DNA of 64,000 nucleotides. Origin: Halovivax cerinus. Lineage in GTDB: Archaea > Halobacteriota > Halobacteria > Halobacteriales > Natrialbaceae. The notes beneath the pieces are model-generated. The model made no database searches. It was not told the DNA's origin and saw only the letters and a program-made list of their open reading frames with translations. Positions within the stretch are counted from its first letter, which is position 1. Every line of letters begins with the position of its first letter. Shown here piece by piece: positions 57,376 to 64,000 of this stretch. The translations under genes were made by a program, and so were the position numbers. The DNA is taken from positions 1,922,001 to 1,986,000 of the forward strand of contig NZ_CP101824.1 in assembly GCF_024498195.1 (NCBI RefSeq), given 5' to 3'.

Positions 57376-57792
57376 TTATTGCGTTTCGAACGACGTGAGT
57401 ACCTCGTTCGTCGTGTACGTCTCGACCAGATTCTGTTCGTCGAAGTCAGCGTCATCGCTCCAGATCGCTGCCTCCTGATCGACCGCACACGCGAGATACA
57501 GGACATCGTCCGGATCGACGTCGCCGATCGCTGCTCGTGCCGGCTCGATGGCCGGATAAAATTCGTCGACGGAGACGACGTCGATATACTGGAACAGAAG
57601 ATCGATAAACTGTTCGACTCTGCCGGGCTTCATTCCGGATTTTTCGACGATCAGCGCCTCGTAGTTCGCGACTTCGGTACGGACGAACGCGGGCGTCAAC
57701 AGACTGGATTCGATCGTGACGAGGAGTTCCCGCGTCTTCGAATCCGCGATGAGTGCAGAAATGACCACGTTTGCGTCGACTACTAGCCTCAT
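57376..57792 (-). CDS. vapC: PIN-domain toxin (VapC-like)
   Basis: A 138-residue PIN domain with the first acidic residue in VVDANVVIS (D6), a central glutamate in RTEVANYE, and the C-terminal DPDDVLYLACAV and WSDDADF aspartates that complete the metal site. The type is that of VapC ribonucleases. It follows a small VapB-like gene by 9 bp. Confidence 0.9.
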   Translation of the reverse strand: MRLVVDANVVISALIADSKTRELLVTIESSLLTPAFVRTEVANYEALIVEKSGMKPGRVEQFIDLLFQYIDVVSVDEFYPAIEPARAAIGDVDPDDVLYLACAVDQEAAIWSDDADFDEQNLVETYTTNEVLTSFETQ

Positions 57793-57801
57793 TCGCCGAA
57801 T

Positions 57802-58032
57802 CTACGCCAATTCTTCTTCGGTGCGTTCCCGCCCACCTTCGTTGATCTTATCGGCGATTTCCTGCACGTCGCTTTCTGTGAGGTCGCTCTCGCTTGTGAG
57901 TTGGTCCATCACTTCGAGCGCGTCGACTTTTTCTTGGATTGCATGCCGCGTGACCGCACTCCAGTTGATCTCCGGATGTTCTTCCATTCGGTCTTTGAGG
58001 TCGTCGGTCACGTTGACCGTGATGCTCGGCAT
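57802..58032 (-). CDS. vapB: VapB-like antitoxin
   Basis: A 76-residue protein with an N-terminal ribbon-helix-helix DNA-binding pattern (SITVNVTDDLKDRMEEHPEI, NWSAVTRHAIQEKV) and an acidic helical C-terminus suited to binding the toxin. It is the upstream gene of the pair. The ATG at 58032 is chosen over a longer frame. Confidence 0.88.
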   Translation of the reverse strand: MPSITVNVTDDLKDRMEEHPEINWSAVTRHAIQEKVDALEVMDQLTSESDLTESDVQEIADKINEGGRERTEEELA

Positions 58033-58179
58033 ACAGGACTCTATGAACACACAGGATACTGTGCTTTTCGGTGCCTTCACTTTTCTACTCCTTTCACGGA
58101 CGCTGCAGTAGTCGCTCCGTTCGGAGTCGCGACAGTGCATCCGATCCGGTTGTCCGACTCGATAGTTTCCCGCGGCGGT

Positions 58180-58770
58180 TCACAGCCCCTTCTCGTAGAT
58201 GTACTCGCGCACCTCGCCGTCGCCGAGGACGCTCTCCTGCTCGCCGACCCGCTCGAAGCCCTGGGCCTCGTAGAACGAGACGCCGACGTCGTTGTCGGCG
58301 AGTACCTCGAGCCAGAGCGTCTCGAAGTGTGGACCGAGTTCGCGTTCGACACGTTCGAGGAGGCGACTTCCGATGCCCTCGCCCCAGACGCGCGGCCGTG
58401 CGTAGATCCGCGAGAGCTTCGCCGTGCCTGTGCGGTCCGGGTGTGGGCCGGCGTGGGCGAAGCCGACGATTTCCGACTCGGTTGTCGTCGACTCGTCGCC
58501 GTCTGTACCGGGTCGAGCGCTGTCGACGTGGGGGGCGTCGTCGCCGTTGGGTGAACCCACTCGCTCGAAGACGAGAAACGTCGCGTCGTCCCGGCCGGCG
58601 GCGTCCATGATAGTGTCGGCGAGCGAATCGAGTGCGTACCACCGGTCGATCGTCCGGTCGACCGTCTCGGCCCCGACGACGTCGTCGTAGGCGGCGTGCC
58701 AACTCTCGCGGGCGACGGCCTGCACGACCGCCCCGTCGTCCGGGCGGGCCACACGGACAGTGTCAGTCAC
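58180..58770 (-). CDS. GNAT-family N-acetyltransferase
   Basis: A 196-residue acetyltransferase with the acetyl-CoA motif (RPRVWGEGIGSRLLERVE) and the later NDVGVSFYEAQGFERVGE block characteristic of the family. A ~35-residue acidic insert (about 80-115) is haloarchaeal in character. The substrate is not predictable; it is not part of an evident operon. Confidence 0.88.
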   Translation of the reverse strand: MTDTVRVARPDDGAVVQAVARESWHAAYDDVVGAETVDRTIDRWYALDSLADTIMDAAGRDDATFLVFERVGSPNGDDAPHVDSARPGTDGDESTTTESEIVGFAHAGPHPDRTGTAKLSRIYARPRVWGEGIGSRLLERVERELGPHFETLWLEVLADNDVGVSFYEAQGFERVGEQESVLGDGEVREYIYEKGL

Positions 58771-58931
58771 ACACTGCGATCTGCACGGCGGGGAAAAAAG
58801 CGTTCGCTCGGACGTAGTGGGGTGTCGTCTCGTCGAGACGGAGGGCCGTTCGAGTCGCGATCGACCGGATCGATTCCGATCGCGACGACCGATCCGTGCC
58901 GGCTGTTGGGAGCAGCCGACGCGAAGTCGTG

Positions 58932-60065
58932 TTATCGAAGCCGTGCGCCGACGGCGGTGAGCAGGCCGAACAGCGCGGCGATCGGCCCGAAGCCGGGCAG
59001 CGAGTCGGCGCCGGGGAGCGAACTGCCGCCCTCGGAGTCACCTGTGTCCTCGCCGGAGATGGTCATCGTCCGCTCGGAGAAGTGGTCGATCGCGACGGCA
59101 ACTGTCGCCTCTCCCCGGGCTTCGTTCGTCGAGGTGACCATGTAGCGCGGCTCTTCGCCGGCCGCGCCGGCTTCGAGTTCGGACATCGTACTGGCCTTCG
59201 CGGCCGCCTCGCCGTCGACGGCGACCGAGAGGTCCTCGAACGAACCGACCGCCGCCTCGGAGACGGTCGTCAGGACGACCGTTCCCTTGCTAACAGAGCG
59301 GTCGATCGTGACCTCGACCTGGTTTGCCGCCTCGGTGCTCACTTCGGTCGTCGTCTCTTCGCTGTAGGTGACCGTCTCGCTCACGAGTTCGCCACCTCGC
59401 TGTTCGACGGCGAGTTCGGCCGCAGCCGAGCCGTTCGCGATGAGGGCCTCTTCGGCTTTCGCCTGGTCGTCTCGTTCCCCGTCGGCGTAGGAGCGGAAGA
59501 CGAGCGTCGCGTCGCCCGGGTGATCCGCGGCGACGTTGCCGTCGTCGGTGACCGTCACCTCGCCGTCGCCGACGACGATGAACGCCCCGTCACGCTCGCC
59601 CGAATCGACGACGACCGTATCGCCCTCGTTCGACGCCGAGGCGCCGCTCGCGAGATCTGCTTCGACGACCTGCGAACTGCCACCCGCAGGGACGACGAGG
59701 TGGCCCTGCTGCGTGTCGTGCGCGGATAGCTCGGCGCCGCTCTGGGCGCTGATCGTCGCGCTGGTTTCTGTCTGGGCGGCCAGCGAGAGGCCGGCCCCGT
59801 CGATGTCCACGATCGCGCCGAGCCCGATGGCGCCACCGAGGCCGGTGTCGGACCGGGACTGCACGCGAACGTCGCTGAACGTCTCCTCGCCGTCGACGCT
59901 GTAATTCGCGATCGCGTCTCCGTCGACGGCGAAGTCGACGTGGGCACCAGCGTAGGTGTCGTTGGCTTGCGATTCCTCGGTCGCCATCACCGTTCCCGGG
60001 ACGGCCATCGCGAACAGGCTCGTCACCAGGAGGAGGGATAGCACGGCGGCTGTCGTGCGGGTCAT
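58932..60065 (-). CDS. PGF-CTERM-anchored secreted protein
   Basis: A 377-residue protein with a Sec-type signal peptide (residues 1-27, ending around VMATEES), a long Ala/Val/Thr/Asp-rich beta-type region, and the C-terminal tripartite tail LPGFGPIAALFGLLTAVGA plus arginine, matching PGF-CTERM sorting signals processed by archaeosortase A. It is expected at the cell surface with a lipid anchor. It resembles other haloarchaeal surface proteins without known activity. ATG 60065 fits the signal peptide. Confidence 0.85.
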   Translation of the reverse strand: MTRTTAAVLSLLLVTSLFAMAVPGTVMATEESQANDTYAGAHVDFAVDGDAIANYSVDGEETFSDVRVQSRSDTGLGGAIGLGAIVDIDGAGLSLAAQTETSATISAQSGAELSAHDTQQGHLVVPAGGSSQVVEADLASGASASNEGDTVVVDSGERDGAFIVVGDGEVTVTDDGNVAADHPGDATLVFRSYADGERDDQAKAEEALIANGSAAAELAVEQRGGELVSETVTYSEETTTEVSTEAANQVEVTIDRSVSKGTVVLTTVSEAAVGSFEDLSVAVDGEAAAKASTMSELEAGAAGEEPRYMVTSTNEARGEATVAVAIDHFSERTMTISGEDTGDSEGGSSLPGADSLPGFGPIAALFGLLTAVGARLR

Positions 60066-60167
60066 TGCGTCCGGGAGTGTCGTCGTCACGGAAAAACCCC
60101 TTCTGGCAAAACCGTCCACACGTCCCGAACTGCGTCCGCCGCGAGGGTCGAGACGGGTGGTGCCGTC

Positions 60168-61121
60168 TCACCGCGAAACCATCGGAACGCCGTCGGAGAC
60201 GACCGATTCGACCTCGGACTGCGAAAGACGTGCCACGTCGCCCGGAATCGTTCGTTTGATCGCCGCCGTCGCGGCGGCGTACTCCAGCGAGCGCTGGACG
60301 TCGTTGCCGGCGAGTCGGCGGGCGAGGAACGCGCCGGTGAACGCGTCGCCCGCGCCGATCGGCTCGATCGTATCGGTCTCGAACGCGTCCTGGTCGTGGA
60401 CGACGCTATCGTGCCAGGCGAGTGCGCCCTGACTCCCGCGCGTCACGACGACCGTCGTGAAGTCGAACTGCGAAGCCAGTTTGTGTGCGAGCTGGCGGTG
60501 GTCGCCCTCGAATCCCAGGACGGTCTTTGCGTCCCGAGCGGCGATGATCAGGACGTCGACGCCGGGAAAGAGTCCCGTCAGTGTCTCCTGGGCCTCCTGG
60601 GGCGACCAGAGCTTGCGTCGGTAGTTGACGTCGAGTGCGGTCGTCGTTCCGGCCTCTCGTGCCGCCTGGAGGAGGTATTTCGTCGTCTCACGCAGTTCCG
60701 GCGAGAGCGCTGGCGTGATACCGGACGTAAAGAAGACGCGGGCGTCGCGTAGCTGATCGAGATTGAGCTCGTCCGGTGTCGCCGTCGTGACGGCGCTCCC
60801 CTCACGGTCGTAGACGACGTTCGACCCGCGGGGATCCCCACCCGTCTCGAGGTAGTAGGTGCCGACCCGGCCGGTGCGACTCCAGGCGACGTCGGTCCGG
60901 ATGCCGTACTGGTGTAACTCTCCGACGACGCGCTTGCCGAGGGGCGTCTCCGGGAGCTTCGACAGCCAGGTCGAGACGGCGCCCAGCCGTTCTGCCGCGA
61001 CGGCGACGTTACTCTCCGAACCTGCGGCCTGCACCTCGAAGGAGGTCGCTGCCTCGAGGCGGTTGTCTCCCGGCGGTGAGAGTCGGAGCAACGACTCGCC
61101 GAACGTGACGAGATCGCTCAT
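60168..61121 (-). CDS. kdgK: 2-keto-3-deoxygluconate kinase-like PfkB carbohydrate kinase
   Basis: A 317-residue ribokinase/PfkB-family kinase. The sugar-binding block SESNVAVAAERLGA, and the C-terminal EPIGAGDAFTGAF with catalytic aspartate in the GAGD motif, are clear. Overall it is closest to the haloarchaeal KDG kinase of the semiphosphorylative Entner-Doudoroff pathway (KDG to KDPG). The DUF-poor neighbourhood has no other pathway gene, so the substrate is inferred from similarity. Confidence 0.88.
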   Translation of the reverse strand: MSDLVTFGESLLRLSPPGDNRLEAATSFEVQAAGSESNVAVAAERLGAVSTWLSKLPETPLGKRVVGELHQYGIRTDVAWSRTGRVGTYYLETGGDPRGSNVVYDREGSAVTTATPDELNLDQLRDARVFFTSGITPALSPELRETTKYLLQAAREAGTTTALDVNYRRKLWSPQEAQETLTGLFPGVDVLIIAARDAKTVLGFEGDHRQLAHKLASQFDFTTVVVTRGSQGALAWHDSVVHDQDAFETDTIEPIGAGDAFTGAFLARRLAGNDVQRSLEYAAATAAIKRTIPGDVARLSQSEVESVVSDGVPMVSR

Positions 61122-61354
61122 CGCACCCTCGGCACCCGCCGGCGGGGCACCCTCGTCCGCGTGTGGTAGTCACTCATAGGCGGTGCCACGAGAGGACGTG
61201 TCATAAGTGGTGGCCTTTCTGTACCGACGGCGACGGAGGATAGCCGCCCTTGTGCCGATTCAACGACCCCTATCTCGTGCTGAATGTCTGATCTTTACAA
61301 TCGGCTACTCCACCCTCGCGCTCAGTGTGACACGCCGGTCGCCCGATTCGCGTC

Positions 61355-62590
61355 TCAGGTCGCCGTTACGAGGTAGTCAGTGGTGTCGGCGCCATCGGTA
61401 TCGGAGTCGTCGGTTTCCGGCGTCGGCTCACACACTAGATCGTATCCGAACGCGCCGAGCAGCGACAGGCTCGCCTCGACGTGGTCGGTGACGGCCGGGA
61501 TCCGGACGCGTCCGCCGGCGAGTGCGAGCGGGACGAGCAGCTGGTCGGCGAGGTGTCGATCTACCGGGGTCGCCCCCGAAACGAGACGAATCGCGGCGGC
61601 TGCCGCCTCCTCGCCGACTCGCTCCGCCGGCTTCCCCCGCTCGCCGAGGCCGTCGGTTCCCGCGATTCCGGTCTCGAAGTCGAGCCGACAGCCGATGGCC
61701 GACCCGGGCGAGTCGCTTTGCGCGGTCGTCACCACGCGCTCGGTGACGAGATCGTCGTCCCGCCCAGTATCGACCGCTCCCTCCAGCCGATCCATCGCCG
61801 CCTGTAACTGGCGCTCGGCGACGTATCGATCGGCGAGCGAGGCGGATTCGGTCGAGTAGAGGCGCACCCCGCGGAGTGGTCCGCGTTCGCCGAGTCGGAT
61901 CGGGTCCAGACGCGAGGGCGCGAGGTGCAGCGTCACCTCCCCGCCGCCCGCGGGATAGAAGCCGCGCCGGTCGACCGAGAGGGCAGCCTGCAGTCCGAAT
62001 CGCCGCAGTAGTGGTAGCTTGACGCGGCGGTAGTAGTCGAGCGTCGGCGACCACGTCACGTCCGTCCCGCCGGTGGCGGTGAGGGTGAGCGGGCTGGCGA
62101 GCCGCGTCGCGAGCGGGAGGACGGCGTCGAACAGGAGAGTGACGCTACCGGCGGTCCCGATGTCGACTGCGTACGTGCCACCCGGAATGTCGTCGGGTGG
62201 CGTTTCGGACTCAGTCTCGCCGAAATCGCCGGCTTCCCACTCGTCCCCGTCGTCCTCTCGTCCGGGATCGTCGGCGGTTTCGGCAGGGACGTCGACGGTT
62301 TCGGCAGGGACGTCGACGGTCCGTCTGGGATCGAACGTTACCGTCTCGCTTCCGATGTCGAGGGTCGTTCCGTCCGCTCCGTAGCCAGCCGAGCCGTCCG
62401 CTCCGGTGACGTCCGCGTCGCAGATTGCTGCCATCGTCTCGACGACGGCGAGATGTTGTGGTCGCAGACCGGGCGTCGATCGGTCGCCACGGACGTTTTC
62501 GATCCGAACGGCGCATCCCTGTATTCCGGCGAGTGACAGCGCCGATCGCAGGAACTGCCCGCCTGCGTCGGTCCCGTCGAGTTCGAGCAT
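61355..62590 (-). CDS. rtcA: RNA 3'-terminal phosphate cyclase
   Basis: A 411-residue RtcA-type cyclase, which converts RNA 3'-phosphate to 2',3'-cyclic phosphate. The N-terminal LDGTDAGGQFLRSALSLA and central FYPAGGGEVTLHL are family motifs; the adenylated histidine is expected in the C-terminal DRHLADQL. Residues ~90-140 are an acidic insert absent from bacterial enzymes, partly made by a 21-bp tandem duplication. It is downstream of mutL on the same strand, 67 bp apart. Confidence 0.9.
   Translation of the reverse strand: MLELDGTDAGGQFLRSALSLAGIQGCAVRIENVRGDRSTPGLRPQHLAVVETMAAICDADVTGADGSAGYGADGTTLDIGSETVTFDPRRTVDVPAETVDVPAETADDPGREDDGDEWEAGDFGETESETPPDDIPGGTYAVDIGTAGSVTLLFDAVLPLATRLASPLTLTATGGTDVTWSPTLDYYRRVKLPLLRRFGLQAALSVDRRGFYPAGGGEVTLHLAPSRLDPIRLGERGPLRGVRLYSTESASLADRYVAERQLQAAMDRLEGAVDTGRDDDLVTERVVTTAQSDSPGSAIGCRLDFETGIAGTDGLGERGKPAERVGEEAAAAAIRLVSGATPVDRHLADQLLVPLALAGGRVRIPAVTDHVEASLSLLGAFGYDLVCEPTPETDDSDTDGADTTDYLVTAT
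62276..62317 (-). repeat. 21-bp tandem duplication within rtcA
   Basis: Two identical 21-bp units (62276-62296 and 62297-62317) encode VPAETVD-type repeats inside the acidic insert. The frame is kept. Confidence 0.85.
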
Positions 62591-62657
62591 ACACGGGCGT
62601 TCGGGGGCGGGCGGTATCGGTGTGTGGGTTCGTTCGGACCGGCCGAATTCGGATGTT

Positions 62658-64000
62658 CTACCCGCCGTGGCCCGGGTAATCTCGCTCGAAGCGCTCCTCG
62701 ATCTCCGTCTCGTCTACGTGGACGATCACGGGACGGCCGTGCGGGCAGGCGTAGGGATTCCGGCAGTCGTCTAAGGCGTCGAGCAATTCGCGCACCGACC
62801 CTTCGTGAAGCGACGTGTTTCCGGTGATCGAGGGATAACACGCGAGGTCGCCGAGGAACTCGTCGGCCATCGTATCGACGGTTTCGGCACCGGTTGCGCC
62901 GTCGCCGGTCACGATCGCGGCGAGCACGTCTCTGAGCTGGGCGGGGTCGAGCGTCTGGTCGAAGACGGCCGGGACCGCCGTCACGGCGACGGTACGCTTG
63001 TCGACGCGGTCGGCCCGGAAGCCGAGTTGCGTGAGGGCCTCGGCCACGTCCGCGAACGCGGCCGATTCGGCCGCCGTCAACTCGAGTTCGACGGGATCGG
63101 CGAGCGCCTGCGCGGCCGGATTCTCGGCGACGGCCCGCTGCAGTCGCTCGTAGTTCACCCGCTCGTCGGCCGCGTGCTGATCGATCAGCGCCAGCCCGTC
63201 GGGCGTCTCACAGACGAGATAGGTGTCGTGGAGTTGTCCGATGACGCGCAGCGGCGGGAGCGTCTCGTACTCGCTCTCGATCTCGGCGACGTCGCCGTCT
63301 AACGTTCGCTGGTCGCTCGTAACGGCGAACTTCCGAGACGGCTCGGCGAGTGATCGTGAGTCGCCCTCGGAACCGCCCGTCGGCGTCGAGGTGTCGGTGC
63401 CGTCTGTCGGTGCTGTAGAACCGGAACCGTCCGTCGGTGCCGTAGAACTGGAATCGCCTGTCGGCGTCGGGGAACCGGAATCGCCCGTCGGCCCCGGGGA
63501 ACTGGAATCGATCGACGATCCGGCGTCGGGTGAGTTGTCGACGTCCACTGCAGTGTCGGCCGGAGAGTCGGGTCGACTGCCCTGGGTTCCGCGTGCCGAT
63601 TCCGACCGTCGGCCGTCCGCAGTCACGGTTCCGTCCGTCCCCGTACTCTTCGCTACCACGTCGGTCCCGTCTCCGCGGTCTCGACTCGCTGCGTCTGCGT
63701 CGTGCACTGAGGCCGTCTCGCTCTCTGAGACGGTCTCGCCGCGTCCTGCCTCGTCCTCGGGCACTACGACTCCATCACTGGAGCGCGTCGGATCCGTGTC
63801 CGTACGGTGGGACGCCGATTCGGGCTCTACGGTCGCTTCGTCGGGTTTCGACCGCCCACGCGGTGCGCCCGATCGGAGGAGGCCGTGGTCGAGCAGCGCG
63901 GATTCGACGGCCGAATCGACCTGTCGACGGACGGCGTCGGCGTCGTCGAAGCGGACCTCGCGCTTGCGCGGGTGGACGTTGACGTCGACAGCCTCGCCCG
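62658..64000 (-). CDS. mutL: DNA mismatch repair protein MutL, partial
   Basis: The gene runs off the right edge; only the C-terminal ~447 residues are seen. The edge-proximal VDVNVHPRKREVRF is the end of the conserved ATPase domain. A long Ser/Thr/Asp-rich linker follows, with five 9-residue repeats. The C-terminal dimerisation domain has the latent endonuclease motif DQHAADERVNYE and CPHGRPVIVHV, so this MutL is of the nicking type found in organisms without MutH. The frame is continuous from 64000 to the stop at 62658. Confidence 0.93.
   Translation of the reverse strand, partial: GEAVDVNVHPRKREVRFDDADAVRRQVDSAVESALLDHGLLRSGAPRGRSKPDEATVEPESASHRTDTDPTRSSDGVVVPEDEAGRGETVSESETASVHDADAASRDRGDGTDVVAKSTGTDGTVTADGRRSESARGTQGSRPDSPADTAVDVDNSPDAGSSIDSSSPGPTGDSGSPTPTGDSSSTAPTDGSGSTAPTDGTDTSTPTGGSEGDSRSLAEPSRKFAVTSDQRTLDGDVAEIESEYETLPPLRVIGQLHDTYLVCETPDGLALIDQHAADERVNYERLQRAVAENPAAQALADPVELELTAAESAAFADVAEALTQLGFRADRVDKRTVAVTAVPAVFDQTLDPAQLRDVLAAIVTGDGATGAETVDTMADEFLGDLACYPSITGNTSLHEGSVRELLDALDDCRNPYACPHGRPVIVHVDETEIEERFERDYPGHGG
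63373..63507 (-). repeat. Five 27-bp tandem repeats in the mutL linker
   Basis: Units at 63373, 63400, 63427, 63454 and 63481 are each 27 bp and keep the frame, encoding SSSPGPTGD, SGSPTPTGD, SSSTAPTDG, SGSTAPTDG and TDTSTPTGG. The inner units are most alike. Such repeats tend to change copy number. Confidence 0.85.

Overview
The window is chromosomal DNA from an extremely halophilic archaeon (class Halobacteria). The grounds are high GC, acidic predicted proteins, and an archaeal RNA polymerase operon with split B and A subunits (rpoH-rpoB''-rpoB'-rpoA'-rpoA''-nusA-rps12-rps7). Further support comes from archaeal EF-2, many twin-arginine (Tat) signal peptides, bacterio-opsin-activator (Bat) type regulators, TrmB, a halolysin-like protease, archaeal SepF and a PGF-CTERM surface protein. 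I cannot name the genus from sequence alone.

Layout. 1-4.7 kb: a Bat-type receiver/GAF regulator cut by the left edge, divergent from a two-gene gluconate-dehydrogenase-like complex (Tat-exported small subunit and GMC flavoprotein). 4.7-7.0 kb: a small membrane protein, a PrsW-type intramembrane protease, and tRNA-Asp with a 157-bp tandem array built on copies of its own 3' end. 7.0-17.9 kb: the polymerase/ribosomal operon, with a PAP2 membrane phosphatase gene placed between nusA and rps12. 17.9-20.6 kb: an AIR-synthase-like protein and an FMN alpha-hydroxyacid oxidoreductase.

20.65-27.67 kb looks like an acquired island. A 44-bp direct repeat, equal to the 3' end of the DUF5781-like gene, lies at both ends. 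The interior is AT-richer and holds a regulator broken by one stop codon, an orphan permease, a decayed copy of the 3' end of the hydroxyacid gene, and an intact cluster: FilR1-like regulator, Tat-secreted protein of unknown family, ABC permease, ATPase, permease. This is the best candidate here for an undescribed system.

28.7-44 kb: EF-2 with three strong hairpins downstream, a PLP enzyme and a sugar-lactone oxidase, a Bat-type regulator, a ceramidase-like secreted protein, a winged-helix/PemK toxin-antitoxin pair, a Fic protein, an SMR transporter, a TrmB regulator, a halolysin with a CFI-box tail, and SepF. 43.4-47.9 kb is a copper module: Lrp/TRASH regulator, CopA, CopZ and a DUF302 protein; copA and copZ share an upstream motif. 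48-64 kb: DUF1028, PUA, TMEM175-like channel, phosphoesterase, ABC exporter, RNase R-like exonuclease, PLP decarboxylase, VapBC, GNAT, PGF-CTERM protein, KDG kinase, RtcA, and MutL cut by the right edge.

Function calls are read from motifs and family resemblance; no search was run. Long antisense frames opposite GC-rich genes were treated as shadows.
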